From: Elusimicrobiota bacterium
GTDB lineage: Bacteria; Elusimicrobiota; Elusimicrobia; UBA1565; UBA9628
Length of the DNA: 64,000 nt
Reading direction: 5' to 3'
Assembly (NCBI GenBank): GCA_016212795.1
Contig: JACRDT010000025.1
Span: 1 to 64,000 of the forward strand
The notes beneath the pieces were generated by a model, which saw nothing but the letters and a program-made list of their open reading frames with translations, had not been told where the DNA came from and made no database searches. The translations under genes were made by a program, and so were the position numbers. The first letter of the stretch is position 1, and every line of letters begins with the position of its first letter. Below, in pieces: positions 25,874-34,804 of the stretch.

Positions 25874-27919
25874 ATGGCGGCCACCAGAGAGACGCCGGGA
25901 CTGCGGGACCTCTACCGGCAAGCCTTCCTCATCCGCGGCGTGGAGCTCCGGCTCCTCGAGCTCTTCGGTCAGGGCAAGGTCGTCGGCACCATCCACACCT
26001 GCGTCGGCCAGGAGCTCTCCGGCCCGGCGGTGACGCGGTCCCTGCGGGAAGGCGACCTAGTCTTCAGCAACCACCGGGGGCACGGCCACTACATCGCGCG
26101 GACGGGCGACGTGGAGGGTCTCGTCGCCGAGGTCATGGGGAAGCGCTCCGGTGCCTGCGGCGGCCGGGGCGGCAGCCAGCATCTCCACAAGGACGGCTTC
26201 TTCAGCAACGGGGTCCAGGGCGGCATCGTGCCTGTCGCGGCCGGCCTGGCCCTGGGGCTCAAGCTCAAGGGCTCCAACGACATCTGCGTGGTCTTCATCG
26301 GCGACGGCACTCTGGGAGAGGGCGTCGTCTACGAAGCCCTCAACATCGCCTCGAAGTGGGCGCTGCCCCTGCTCATCGTCTTGGAAGACAATCTCTACGC
26401 CCAGAGCACGCCGCGCTCGCAGACCCTGGCCGGCGACATCGGCAAGCGCGCCGAGGCCTTCGGGATCCCGGCGGCGGCCTGCGACACGTGGCGCCCAGAG
26501 GAGCTCGTCGCGGCCGCCGGCCGCGCGGTCGAGGGCGTCCGCGCCGAGGGACGGCCGCGGCTGCTCGTGATCGGCACCTACAGGCTCAAAGCCCACTCCA
26601 AGGGGGACGACGACCGCGATCCCGCCGAGGTGCGGGCCTACGCCGAGAAGGACCCCCTGAGCGTCTTCGCCAAGAACCATCCGGACGAGGCGCGCGGCTT
26701 CGAGCGGGCGGCGGCGGCCGCCGTGGCCGAGGCCGTCGCGAAGGCCGAAAAGGCGGGCGACCCGGTTCCCCCGGGACCGGCGCGGGACGCCCGGCCCCTG
26801 GGCCCGCGGTCCCAGGCCGCGCCCCGGCCCGCCGACGCCGATCCAGAAGGCGGCCGGGACGCCCGACCCCCCGCCTCGACCGCGCCCCGCCGCTGGACCA
26901 GGACGGACCTCTCGTGCGACCGTCCCGTCGTGGCCCTCATCCGGGAGGCCCTGGCCAGGAACATGGAGCGCGACGAGCGCATCGTGGTCCTAGGCGAGGA
27001 CGTGGCCGACCCTTACGGAGGCGCCTTCAAGGCCACCCAGGGCCTGAGCACGCGATTCCCCTCGCGCGTCTTCAACGCCCCCATCAGCGAGGCGGCCATC
27101 GTGGGCGTCGCCAACGGCCTGGCGCTCCATGGGCGCGTCCCCGTGGCGGAGATCATGTTCGGCGATTTCCTGACCCTCTGCGCCGACCAGATCATCAACC
27201 ACGCCTCGAAGTTCCGCTACATGTACAACGACGCCGTACGCGTGCCGCTCGTGCTCCGCACGCCCATGGGGGGCCGGCGCGGCTACGGTCCCACCCACAG
27301 CCAGGCGCTCGAGAAGCACTTCCTGGGCGTGCCGGACACCATGATGCTGGCCCTCCACGGCCGCTACGACCCCGGGAAGGTCTACGACGCGCTCCTGGCC
27401 GGCGCGGACCGGCCGACCCTGGTTATCGAGGACAAGCTCCTCTACGGCCAGCGCCTCTCCCGGGAGGCGCCGGCGGGCTTCGTCTGGGAACACACGGACG
27501 AGCCTTTCCCCACGAGCCGCCTGCGTCCCTCGGCCCGAGCCGACCTGACCATCCTGGCCTATGGGGGGATGCTCCCGCACGCAGAGGCCGCCGTCTCGGC
27601 GCTCTTCGAGGAGCACGACCTGGTCGCCGAGCTGGTCTGCCCCATCCTCCTGTATCCTTGGGACCATGCGCCGCTCCTGGAGTCGGTTCAGGCGACCGGC
27701 CGCCTGCTCGTCGCCGAGGAAGGCGTGGGGTTCGCGGCCTTCGGCGCCGAGGCCGCCAGCGCCCTCGTGGAGCGGGCGCCCGGCGTCCTGCGGCAGCTCA
27801 AGCGCGTGGCCAGCCACCCCCACCCCGTGCCTTCGGCCGCTTCCCTGGAACGAGCCGCCCTCCCGGGCGCGGCGGCGATCGTCGCGGCCGTATTGGAGAT
27901 GAACATCCATGGCGAATGA
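25874..27919 (+). CDS. Branched-chain 2-oxoacid dehydrogenase E1, fused alpha and beta subunits
   Basis: A 681-residue thiamine-diphosphate enzyme that decarboxylates 2-oxoacids (2-oxoisovalerate-type) and acylates the E2 lipoyl group. The alpha part carries FSNHRGHGHYIARTGD and the ThDP motif GDGTLGEGVVYEALNIASKW ending in EDN. The beta part starts near residue 345 (VVALIREALARNMERDERIV) with EDVADPYGGAFKAT and NAPISEAAIVGVANG. Between them, a low-complexity linker (about 310-345) is largely made by dispersed repeat B. The ATG at 25874 is chosen over 25862 because the nearby TAGTAT box leaves no room for the earlier start. Its end overlaps the E2 start by 11 bases. An E3 gene is not in the window. 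Confidence 0.88.
   Translation: MAATRETPGLRDLYRQAFLIRGVELRLLELFGQGKVVGTIHTCVGQELSGPAVTRSLREGDLVFSNHRGHGHYIARTGDVEGLVAEVMGKRSGACGGRGGSQHLHKDGFFSNGVQGGIVPVAAGLALGLKLKGSNDICVVFIGDGTLGEGVVYEALNIASKWALPLLIVLEDNLYAQSTPRSQTLAGDIGKRAEAFGIPAAACDTWRPEELVAAAGRAVEGVRAEGRPRLLVIGTYRLKAHSKGDDDRDPAEVRAYAEKDPLSVFAKNHPDEARGFERAAAAAVAEAVAKAEKAGDPVPPGPARDARPLGPRSQAAPRPADADPEGGRDARPPASTAPRRWTRTDLSCDRPVVALIREALARNMERDERIVVLGEDVADPYGGAFKATQGLSTRFPSRVFNAPISEAAIVGVANGLALHGRVPVAEIMFGDFLTLCADQIINHASKFRYMYNDAVRVPLVLRTPMGGRRGYGPTHSQALEKHFLGVPDTMMLALHGRYDPGKVYDALLAGADRPTLVIEDKLLYGQRLSREAPAGFVWEHTDEPFPTSRLRPSARADLTILAYGGMLPHAEAAVSALFEEHDLVAELVCPILLYPWDHAPLLESVQATGRLLVAEEGVGFAAFGAEAASALVERAPGVLRQLKRVASHPHPVPSAASLERAALPGAAAIVAAVLEMNIHGE
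26811..26888 (-). repeat. Dispersed repeat family B, copy in the E1 linker
   Basis: Reverse complement of the copy at 16994-17070 with roughly four of five bases matching by eye (GGGGCGCGGTCGAGGCGG, GGCGTCCCGGCCGCC, GGCGGGCCGGGGCG). It forms the Arg/Pro/Ala-rich linker between the alpha and beta domains of E1. Confidence 0.65.
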
Positions 27920-29006
27920 CCCCCTGCTGGTGACGGTGCCCAAGGAGAACGTCAACGACGAGTCCGTGCGCCTGGCCGCTTGGCGGGCCGCCGACCGCTC
28001 GGCCGTGCGCCAGGGCGACGTGCTCGCGGAGCTCGAGACCAGCAAGGCCATCATCGAGGTCACGGCCCCGGCCTCGGGCCACGTCCGGCACGCGGCCGGC
28101 GAAGGGGCGTCCGTCCTCGTGGGAGGCCCCCTCTGCTACATCACGCTGGGAGCCGACGACCCGCTCCCCCTCCCCGTAGCCCACCCCGACGGGCCAGGGG
28201 AAGACGCGCTCGCCGGAGGCGGCGTCCGCCTCAGCAAGGGGGCCAAGGAGTTGATCCTCCGGGAGGGCGTCGACGCCGCGGTCTTCGCCGGCAAGGGGCT
28301 GGTGAGCGCCCGCGACGTGCGCGAACACCTGCACAGGGTCCGCGGCATCGGCGACGCTTCGCACCTCAAGGGCCTCACCATCCGGCGCGTCGAGCTCCCG
28401 GCCCGCAAGCTCGCGGAGGTCCGAGGCCTGTCGCAGGGTCAGAACGCGGGGCTGGCCAGCATGGTCAGCTTGGCCTGTCCCCTGGCGGCGGCGAAGAAGG
28501 CCCTTGGGCGCCTGCCCGAACTCGCCGCCACGCCTTCGGCGCTGATCGTGTCGGAGGCGGGCCGGCTGCTCCGAAAATTCCCGATCCTCAACGCCTACTT
28601 CGACGCCGGCCTCGCCTGCACCTATGACGAGGTGCACGTCGGGTTCGTCATCGACGCGCGGAGAGGCCTGCGGGTCCCCGTCGTGCGAGACGTCGACAAG
28701 AAGGACCTCAAGGCCGTGGCGCGGGAGATGCAGGACCTCATGCTGGCCTACGAGGAGGATTCCCTGACGGCCGAGAACCTCTCGAACGGGACCTTCACCG
28801 TCACGGACCTCTCGGGCGAGGGCGTGATGTCCTTCCAGCCCTTGATCAACCAGCGGCAGGCCGCCATCCTGGGCGTCGCCGCGCCCCGTCCCCAGACGGA
28901 CGCCTTCGACCTCATCCTGACCTTCGACCACCGCCTGACCGAAGGCAGGACAGCCGCCATGTTCCTGAGGGACCTGAGGGACAGAGTGACGGCAAGCTCC
29001 TCATGA
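27909..29006 (+). CDS. 2-oxoacid dehydrogenase E2 (dihydrolipoyl acyltransferase)
   Basis: A 365-residue E2. The lipoyl domain carries LAELETSKAIIEV with the lipoyl Lys46. The short E3/E1-binding domain is LSKGAKELILREGVDAAVFA near 108-128. The C-terminal acyltransferase domain ends with FDHRLTEGR: the catalytic His341 is kept, but the usual Asp of the DHRxxDG motif is Glu345. It transfers the acyl group to CoA, giving isobutyryl-CoA or related products that could feed IcmF. Its TGA stop is formed by the CATGAAACGGC end of a hairpin repeat. Confidence 0.88.
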   Translation: MANDPLLVTVPKENVNDESVRLAAWRAADRSAVRQGDVLAELETSKAIIEVTAPASGHVRHAAGEGASVLVGGPLCYITLGADDPLPLPVAHPDGPGEDALAGGGVRLSKGAKELILREGVDAAVFAGKGLVSARDVREHLHRVRGIGDASHLKGLTIRRVELPARKLAEVRGLSQGQNAGLASMVSLACPLAAAKKALGRLPELAATPSALIVSEAGRLLRKFPILNAYFDAGLACTYDEVHVGFVIDARRGLRVPVVRDVDKKDLKAVAREMQDLMLAYEEDSLTAENLSNGTFTVTDLSGEGVMSFQPLINQRQAAILGVAAPRPQTDAFDLILTFDHRLTEGRTAAMFLRDLRDRVTASSS

Positions 29007-29058
29007 AACGGCACAACCCCCCCCGAACGAAAGCAGCCCCCCCGCGGGGGGGGCCGCT
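29002..29058 (-). repeat. CG-hairpin repeat (family C) between E2 and AcpS-like genes
   Basis: On the minus strand it reads GGCCCCCCCCGCGGGGGGGC (hairpin), a spacer, then GCCGTTTCATG. It fills the whole intergenic space. Its ATGAAACGGC end provides the TGA stop of the E2 gene. It could act as a weak attenuator between the cistrons. Confidence 0.65.
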
Positions 29059-29061
29059 CAC

Positions 29062-29790
29062 ATGACCCTCCAGGACATCGTCGCGAAGCTCGCCGACTGC
29101 CCGGCCTCCGAGGTGGTCCCCGGCTTCTCGCTGGAGCGGCCGGGCCTCCAGGGGTCGATGCGCAAGTCGGTCCTCGTCGCCTCCATCCGGCGGCACCTCG
29201 ACGTCGAATGCATGGAGGCCGCCCGGGCCACGACCTTCGCCGAGCTCGAGGACCTGCTCAGGCGGGCCGGCGCGCCCGGACAGGACTCCCGGCCGGCCGG
29301 GCCGGAACGGGCGCTGGCGCGGGACGTGGGCCGCAGCGTCATCCAGGCCGCCCTGCGCTGCGGCATCGACATCGAGACCTGCGACATGTTCCCGGCCACG
29401 GACGACTACGCCGGCCACGAGTTCTACAAGGGCGCCTTCACCCCCGACGAGATCGCCTACTGCGCCCGGCAATCGCATCCCAGGACGCACTTCGCCGCCC
29501 GCTGGTGCGCCAAGGAGAGCCTCAAGAAATGCGACCCGGGCTTCCTGATGGAGAAGATGTCCGCCATCGAGGTGGTGCGCGACGACGCGGGGAGCCTCTC
29601 GCTGCGCCACCACGCCCCCGGTGGGACGCGCAGCCTGCCCCACGCCGTGAGCGTCACCCACACGGACACCATGGCCGCGGCCGTCGTCGTCGGCGGGTAC
29701 GCCGCCTGGGTCATCCGCTACTGGCCAGCGGCGCTCGCGGCCGTCTTGCTCGCCTCGGGCCTGGCCCTGTGGCTGACCGCGAGGCACTGA
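29062..29790 (+). CDS. AcpS-like phosphopantetheinyl transferase with ACP-like head and membrane tail
   Basis: A 242-residue protein. The central region is of the AcpS/4'-phosphopantetheinyl-transferase type: GIDIETCDMF holds the metal-binding Asp, and FAARWCAKESLKK holds the Glu and Lys. The first 70 residues (MTLQDIVAKLADCPASEVVP onward) resemble a degenerate acyl-carrier-protein helix bundle without a clear DSL serine. The last 25-30 residues (YWPAALAAVLLASGLALWLT) form a hydrophobic segment, so the protein may be tail-anchored. Usual AcpS proteins are about 125 aa and soluble. It is the third gene of the E1-E2 operon. A carrier-protein modification role is inferred and the partner is not visible. 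Confidence 0.7.
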   Translation: MTLQDIVAKLADCPASEVVPGFSLERPGLQGSMRKSVLVASIRRHLDVECMEAARATTFAELEDLLRRAGAPGQDSRPAGPERALARDVGRSVIQAALRCGIDIETCDMFPATDDYAGHEFYKGAFTPDEIAYCARQSHPRTHFAARWCAKESLKKCDPGFLMEKMSAIEVVRDDAGSLSLRHHAPGGTRSLPHAVSVTHTDTMAAAVVVGGYAAWVIRYWPAALAAVLLASGLALWLTARH

Positions 29791-29821
29791 CCGCCTCCGG
29801 CCGCTGAACGCCCTCGGACAA

Positions 29822-29853
29822 GAGCCCGGACTCCCTTTCGGGAGGCCGGGCTC
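29822..29853. terminator. Stem-loop between convergent genes
   Basis: GAGCCCGGACTCCC and GGGAGGCCGGGCTC pair with one mismatch around a short TTTC loop. It sits between the end of the AcpS-like gene and the end of the minus-strand secreted-protein gene, where a bidirectional terminator is expected. There is no long T-run. Confidence 0.55.
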
Positions 29854-29874
29854 GGGGTCGACGTCTCCGACGGG

Positions 29875-30933
29875 TCAAAACTCAGGGCAAGGAATCCTCT
29901 GGTACTTGCCTTTGCCGTGGGACCGTTTGGTATGGCGATGGCCCATCCGGATGTGCGTCTTCTTCTTGAACCTCAGCCAGGTCTTGGTCTTGGTGTCGAT
30001 GTCCAGCGCGACCAGCCGGGAAGACTCCTCGCCGTCCTTCTTGACGACATCCGTCCTCCCGGGCGTGACGAGCTTCTTCTCCACCAGGAACACGACGTCC
30101 ACGTACTTGTGCTGGTCGTAATCGGCCCGGTCCTTGTAGGCCGGCTCCCCGCTGCCGTTACCGCCGATCTGGACCCCGTTCACGACAGGGGCCTTGGGGC
30201 CCGAGGTGCCGTCCCCGTTCTCGCCCTTGGGGTCGATCGTCACCTGGTCCACGTCCAGGACGACCTCCTTGGATTTGAGGGATTCCAGGATGAAGACCAG
30301 CGCGGCCTTGGCCCGGGCATCGCTGAGCTGGAGCCACGATTTGTCGGCGGCCTTGCCCGTGTTAGTGAGCGTGCTGGCCGACGAGCGGATGGTCAGGCCA
30401 ACGATGCGCCCTCCCTCCCCGGCCTGGGCCAGGGCGTCCTCGATCTGCTCCACCAAGTCCTTGGCGTCGTCGGAGTCCTTCAGGAGCTCCCACTGGTTGT
30501 CCTCGAACAGGCCGTGGAAGGGGTCGCCGTGCACCTCCATGTACTCGACCTTCTCCGGCTCGCGGGTGACCGTGTCGGGCGGCGCGGGAGCGGCGTTCTC
30601 GGAGGCCGAGACGATCTTCTGGCCCTTGAGGGCCTTCTGATACTTGGCCTTCAGCGCGTCGAGGTCCGTGTCGGCCAGATAGACGCTGACGTCCGCCTTG
30701 GAGACCTTCTTGCGGCTGGTGAAGACGTGCTTCCAGTTGTACTGGCGCACCTCGCGCACCTTCTTGGCGATGGCCGCCAGCACGATCTTCTGTTCCTGGT
30801 CGGACAGCTCCGTGAAATCCTTGTCCTTCTCGGCGATCCGTTCGGCCTTCCGCAAATCCCGGCCCGAAGGCTGCGCGTAAGACGCCGCGGGCAGGACCGC
30901 CGCGGCCAGGAGCGTCAACAGGAAGCGTTTCAT
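29875..30933 (-). CDS. Secreted protein with possible OmpA-like C-terminal part
   Basis: A 352-residue protein with a signal peptide (MKRFLLTLLAAAVLPAASYA, cleaved near AQP). The N-terminal third is charged and helical (DKDFTELSDQEQKIVLAAIA). Around residues 190-235 the pattern GLTIRSSASTLTNTGKAAD followed by SWLQLSDARAKAALVFI recalls the helix-strand order of OmpA-type peptidoglycan-binding domains, but I see no full NxxLSxxRA signature. The C-terminus is very basic (KKKTHIRMGHRHTKRSHGKG). The start at 30933 has AGGAG about 10 bases upstream. Function is unknown. Confidence 0.55.
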   Translation of the reverse strand: MKRFLLTLLAAAVLPAASYAQPSGRDLRKAERIAEKDKDFTELSDQEQKIVLAAIAKKVREVRQYNWKHVFTSRKKVSKADVSVYLADTDLDALKAKYQKALKGQKIVSASENAAPAPPDTVTREPEKVEYMEVHGDPFHGLFEDNQWELLKDSDDAKDLVEQIEDALAQAGEGGRIVGLTIRSSASTLTNTGKAADKSWLQLSDARAKAALVFILESLKSKEVVLDVDQVTIDPKGENGDGTSGPKAPVVNGVQIGGNGSGEPAYKDRADYDQHKYVDVVFLVEKKLVTPGRTDVVKKDGEESSRLVALDIDTKTKTWLRFKKKTHIRMGHRHTKRSHGKGKYQRIPCPEF

Positions 30934-30991
30934 GGGGGTCGTTCTCCTCACGGCTGAGATACCAGAAGGATACATCGCCCGACCGGAAATA

Positions 30992-32584
30992 TCAAGGGCA
31001 CGAATCGTCTTTCCCGGGCGCCCGATCCTCCTCGCGCCGGCGGCCCCTCAACGCCGCAGCCAGGACGACGAGCGCCGCGCCGGCGAGCGCCGAGAGCCAA
31101 AGGAACCGGGGCAGCCGCGTCCCGCCGGCGGGTCCGGCCCGGCGGGATCCGGACCGGCCGGCCGCCTCTCCCCCGCCTTGCCACAGGGAGCCGGCGCTGC
31201 CCCCAGGACCAGCGACGCCCCCCTGACCGGTCTCCCCGACGACGGGGGCGGCATCGTCCCCGGTGTCGCCCGAGCCCTGCCCCCACCCCATGGCGCCCCG
31301 GACGCGCCCCAGCATACGACCCATCAGGGAGCCGCTCACCCGGTCGCCCGCGGACGAGGCGGGCCCCTTGCCCGTCTTCTCGCCGAGGACCCCCTCGAGG
31401 AAGGTGTCCGCCGTCCCGTAGATGCTCTTCCAGATGCTGTCGAGGTCTTCCGGCGGCACATCCTCGTTCTTCTTGTACTCGCCTTCCTTGGCGGCGGGGT
31501 TGCAGTCCCCCGAGACCTTGCTGCACGACTTCTCCCATACGAAGTCGCGGTCGTTGGCCGTCGTTCCCACGTCCTTGAAGGCCGTGTCCTTGAGCTCGGG
31601 CTTGCCTCGATGGTCGCTCTTGAGGTCCTGGTAACGCTCCCTGGGGATGGCCTGGAAGAAGTCGGGCCGGCGCATGAGCGCGGCCGGCTCGGACTCGATG
31701 CGCCGCTGGAGCGAGACGAGGTCCTGAGGCGTGGCGGGCGAGCCGTCCTTGCGCCTGAACTCGTAGGCCCCGGAGGCCCCGCGAACCAGCTTGAGCCCGG
31801 AGGCGTCGAGCGAGGCGCGGTAGCCGCCCTGCACGGCGACGACGAGGTCGCGGGTCGTGCGCGGGTTGGACGGGTCTCCCCTCCCGGCGCCCCCTCCCGC
31901 CGAAGCCGCCCCGGAGGGGCGCGGCGTCTCCCCGGCGGCGCCAGGCAAGCCGCTCCCGCCGGCAGGGACGGACGGGCCGGAACCCTTCCCGTCGTCGTTC
32001 AGGCCGCCCGGGCCCGGACCGGCGCCTTGCCCGCCCTGGACTCGGCCGCCGGCCCGACCATCCATGCCGAGTTCGCCGGGGAGGTCGCCGGCGGCGGGCA
32101 GGCCGCCGACATCCGCGGGCTGGAACGAGTTCTTGAGGGCGTCGCCGGCCTTCATGGCGTTGCTCACGGCCCCCAAGCCCTTGGACATGATGCTCTCCTG
32201 CACCGCCTCGTCGGCCTCCGAGGCGTCCTCGCCGCGCCGCTGGAGGGCCCGCTCGCGCCTCGCAGCCCGCCGCTGCCGGCGGCGCAGTTGGCCTGGCGTG
32301 AGCCCGCCCGAGCCGGTCTCCCCCTTGTCGTCGGCTTCGACCTCCCCGTCGCTGGACGCCTCGTCGCCGGTGGCGGTTCCCGTTTCCGACGACGGCTGGT
32401 CCGGGACCTTGCTCTCGACGACAGCCTCCACGCGGGACTTCGCCGACTCCGTCGCGGCGGGGTCCGACCCGGCGGAGGCTCCGGGCGGCGCCAGGAGGAC
32501 GGCCATGACCGCGGCCAGCCAGGGGATCGCCCTCGCCTCGCGCCCCGTGCGGCGCCCGGCACCCCCGTCAGGGCGAGGTTCCAT
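30992..32584 (-). CDS. Secreted low-complexity protein with C-terminal membrane/sorting-like tail
   Basis: A 530-residue protein that I do not recognise. It has an N-terminal signal (IPWLAAVMAVLLAPPGASAG), a charged Arg-rich region near 90-120, a Gly/Pro-rich spacer, and a folded-looking block around 245-400 with two Cys (SCSKVSGDCN). The end has the tripartite form LPRFLWLSALAGAALVVLAA followed by basic residues, as in C-terminal sorting or anchoring signals. It overlaps the GNAT gene by 17 bases, and that gene overlaps the polysaccharide deacetylase, so the three form an operon. A surface or exopolysaccharide-linked role is an inference from that context. Confidence 0.6.
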   Translation of the reverse strand: MEPRPDGGAGRRTGREARAIPWLAAVMAVLLAPPGASAGSDPAATESAKSRVEAVVESKVPDQPSSETGTATGDEASSDGEVEADDKGETGSGGLTPGQLRRRQRRAARRERALQRRGEDASEADEAVQESIMSKGLGAVSNAMKAGDALKNSFQPADVGGLPAAGDLPGELGMDGRAGGRVQGGQGAGPGPGGLNDDGKGSGPSVPAGGSGLPGAAGETPRPSGAASAGGGAGRGDPSNPRTTRDLVVAVQGGYRASLDASGLKLVRGASGAYEFRRKDGSPATPQDLVSLQRRIESEPAALMRRPDFFQAIPRERYQDLKSDHRGKPELKDTAFKDVGTTANDRDFVWEKSCSKVSGDCNPAAKEGEYKKNEDVPPEDLDSIWKSIYGTADTFLEGVLGEKTGKGPASSAGDRVSGSLMGRMLGRVRGAMGWGQGSGDTGDDAAPVVGETGQGGVAGPGGSAGSLWQGGGEAAGRSGSRRAGPAGGTRLPRFLWLSALAGAALVVLAAALRGRRREEDRAPGKDDSCP

Positions 32585-33740
32585 AGTCTCCCTGCAGCCC
32601 GGTGAAGTACGATGTCTCCGCGCTCCAGCCGGCAGGGCACCCTCGCCCGACCAGGCAGTAGTTCCGGCGCGATCCGAGCGGAACCTCGAAGAGGCCCGCC
32701 GCCCTCAACCGCGCCTCGAAGGACTTCGAGAAATGCCCGAAGGTCAGCAAGGCGAAGCCGCCGGAGGCGGCGCAGCCCGCCGCGAACCCGAGCAGAGCCT
32801 CGAAGACCCCCTCCCGCGAGGGGTCGGCCCAGTAGTCCACGCACTCGAGGACCTTCAACCCCCGCCGGACCTTGACCTTGGCGACCATGAAGCCCGCCGC
32901 CTCGTCGGCCGAGTAGCATGCGAAGAGCCTCTTGACGACATGCCTGTCCGAGAAGCAGTGCCAACGGAGGGTGCGGGAGTCCCTGACGTTCGTGACGGGA
33001 TGGATGCCGCGGGTCCGCTCCCACAGGCGGTCGAACGCCGGCCCGGCGTCGCGGGATTCCTCGACCCTCAGCCCAGCGCCGTCCGCGAAGGCGCCGACCC
33101 GCCGGGACTGAAGAGCCTCCAGGCACCAGCCCGCCGCCTTCCAGGCGGCGGCCGGCACCCACGCCAAGGCCTGGAACCGCGCCCTGAGGGTTGCGGCGGC
33201 GTCGAGGACATAGAAACTCTCCCGATCCTCCCCCCACGGCAGGAGTTCGAAGCCAAGGTTCGCCAGAATGCCGGCCACATGCTCCGTCGGCGTGGTGTCG
33301 AACAGGAGCGTGTCCCCGCACGCCGAGACCTGCTTGAACAGCATGTCCAGGCTGCGCTCCCGGTGCTCCGGGAGGACCATCCAGGTGCTGACCGAGAAGA
33401 CCGTCCTGGATTGGCCGCCGACCAGCATGAGACTCGGCACGTTCGCCAGGAAGCCGCAGAGCCGCCCCCGTTGGCGCAGCATCCAGCCCCGGGGGGTCTC
33501 CGGCCTGAAGGCTGGGTTCTCGTCCCACCAGAGGCGCAAACGGCTCATCCAGAAGTCGCGGCCGCCGTCCCGTCCGGCGACCGCGCCTTCGTGACCGGCG
33601 CGCCCCGCCCCCTCGGGAAGGGCGTCGGCGGCCGCCCGGGCCTGGTCCAGGTCCGGAAAATCCTCGAGGAACGCGGCCAGGGAAGGGTAGTCCCCGGGGA
33701 TGACGGTCGCGATGTCGTAGAGAGCCGCGGGACGGCTCAT
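32568..33740 (-). CDS. GNAT-superfamily acetyltransferase-like protein
   Basis: A 390-residue protein. An N-terminal GNAT-like fold shows GRLCGFLANVPSLMLVGG and TWMVLPEHRERSLDMLFKQV, the strand-beta-bulge-helix pattern that binds acyl-CoA. A second, similar half follows (residues 220-360, ADEAAGFMVAKVKVRRGLKV), so it may be a tandem GNAT. Such proteins occur beside polysaccharide deacetylases in exopolysaccharide loci. Its ATG overlaps the TGA of the upstream deacetylase gene. The acetylated substrate is unknown. Confidence 0.65.
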   Translation of the reverse strand: MSRPAALYDIATVIPGDYPSLAAFLEDFPDLDQARAAADALPEGAGRAGHEGAVAGRDGGRDFWMSRLRLWWDENPAFRPETPRGWMLRQRGRLCGFLANVPSLMLVGGQSRTVFSVSTWMVLPEHRERSLDMLFKQVSACGDTLLFDTTPTEHVAGILANLGFELLPWGEDRESFYVLDAAATLRARFQALAWVPAAAWKAAGWCLEALQSRRVGAFADGAGLRVEESRDAGPAFDRLWERTRGIHPVTNVRDSRTLRWHCFSDRHVVKRLFACYSADEAAGFMVAKVKVRRGLKVLECVDYWADPSREGVFEALLGFAAGCAASGGFALLTFGHFSKSFEARLRAAGLFEVPLGSRRNYCLVGRGCPAGWSAETSYFTGLQGDYGTSP

Positions 33741-34762
33741 CGTCGGGCGAGGCCGGCCGCCCTCAGGCCGAGCTCCCTCAGGCCCGCCAGGGTGGCGGCG
33801 ATGGCTGCGTCGTCATCCTCCCCCTTGAGGGCGAGCCTCGAGACGGCGAAGCGCGAGGTCCGCCCGGGGATGTTCAGGCGGAGCCCCTCCGCCACGGCGC
33901 AGGAGTAGCCGGCGCTCTCCACCAGGCTCATCACCGCCGGGCTGAGGTCGCCGTTCGGGTAGGAGAAGGACTCGACCGCCCGCCCCGCCAGGGTCGCTAT
34001 CCTCTCCCTCGAAGCCACGACCTCATGGCGCGCCTCGTCGGCGCCGAGGGTGGTGAGCCTGAGGTGCCTGCAGCAATGGGACCCGATCTCGACGATGCCG
34101 GAGGCCGCCATCTCGCGCACCTGCGCGGGACTGAGCGGGGCGAACAGCCCGGGGAGGTCGCGGCCGGCCCCGAGGGAGCGCAGGATGTCCCCCAAAGCGC
34201 GGGCGTGGTCGGCGGGCCCCAGCTTCTTGAGGTTGGCCTTGACTATGAGGTAGCACCCGGCCTTGTCGGCCGGCGATGCCAAGGGATAGACCGTTCCCGA
34301 GGAAGGGTCGGCCCAGGTCCCCAGGGACGTCCCCTCGAACGCGGCGGCCAGCCGGTCCACCCAGAGGGGCTCCCCTCGCTCCACGAAGTCGGCGGTCACG
34401 AAGACCGTGGCCGGGACGCCGTGCTTCTTGAGCAGGGGGAACGCCACGCTGTGGTTGTTCTCGTACCCGTCGTCCAAGGTCAGCACCGCGGCATGGTCGG
34501 GCAGGGGCTTGCCGTCGCGCAGGGCCAGGGCGTACTCGCCCAGGGGGATCACCCGGTGATGCTTCTTCAGGAACCTCAGGTGCCGGTCGAAGTCCTCGGC
34601 CGCGACGTGCTTCCCCTCGCAGTTGAGCACCCCCCCGACGCGCCCGGCGCAGACCCCGTGGTACATCAGGACCGGGACGTGGGCAGCCCGGCAGCCGCGC
34701 ACCAAGGTCGTGATGCGCAGCAGGTGCGCGGCCCTGTACACGCTCCTCGCAAGAGCCCCCAT
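33737..34762 (-). CDS. Polysaccharide deacetylase (NodB homology)
   Basis: A 341-residue carbohydrate esterase-4 protein. Motif 1 is TLDDGYENN (catalytic Asp and metal Asp). The metal histidines are in EIGSHCCRHLRLT, and later motifs are FSYPNGDLSP and CAVAEGLRLN. It removes acetyl groups from N-acetylated glycans such as peptidoglycan or an exopolysaccharide. The start at 34762 lies 10 bases after the -10 box TGATATAAG. There is no strong signal peptide, although the first 20 residues are moderately hydrophobic (GALARSVYRAAHLL). First gene of a three-gene operon. Confidence 0.88.
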   Translation of the reverse strand: MGALARSVYRAAHLLRITTLVRGCRAAHVPVLMYHGVCAGRVGGVLNCEGKHVAAEDFDRHLRFLKKHHRVIPLGEYALALRDGKPLPDHAAVLTLDDGYENNHSVAFPLLKKHGVPATVFVTADFVERGEPLWVDRLAAAFEGTSLGTWADPSSGTVYPLASPADKAGCYLIVKANLKKLGPADHARALGDILRSLGAGRDLPGLFAPLSPAQVREMAASGIVEIGSHCCRHLRLTTLGADEARHEVVASRERIATLAGRAVESFSYPNGDLSPAVMSLVESAGYSCAVAEGLRLNIPGRTSRFAVSRLALKGEDDDAAIAATLAGLRELGLRAAGLARR

Positions 34763-34772
34763 CGGCCTTAAC

Positions 34773-34781
34773 CTTATATCA
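34773..34781 (-). promoter_or_regulatory. Extended -10 promoter of the polysaccharide deacetylase operon
   Basis: TGATATAAG on the minus strand, ending 10 bases before the ATG at 34762. Confidence 0.5.
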
Positions 34782-34804
34782 GTCGCCGGCGGGACTGTCA
34801 AGTA

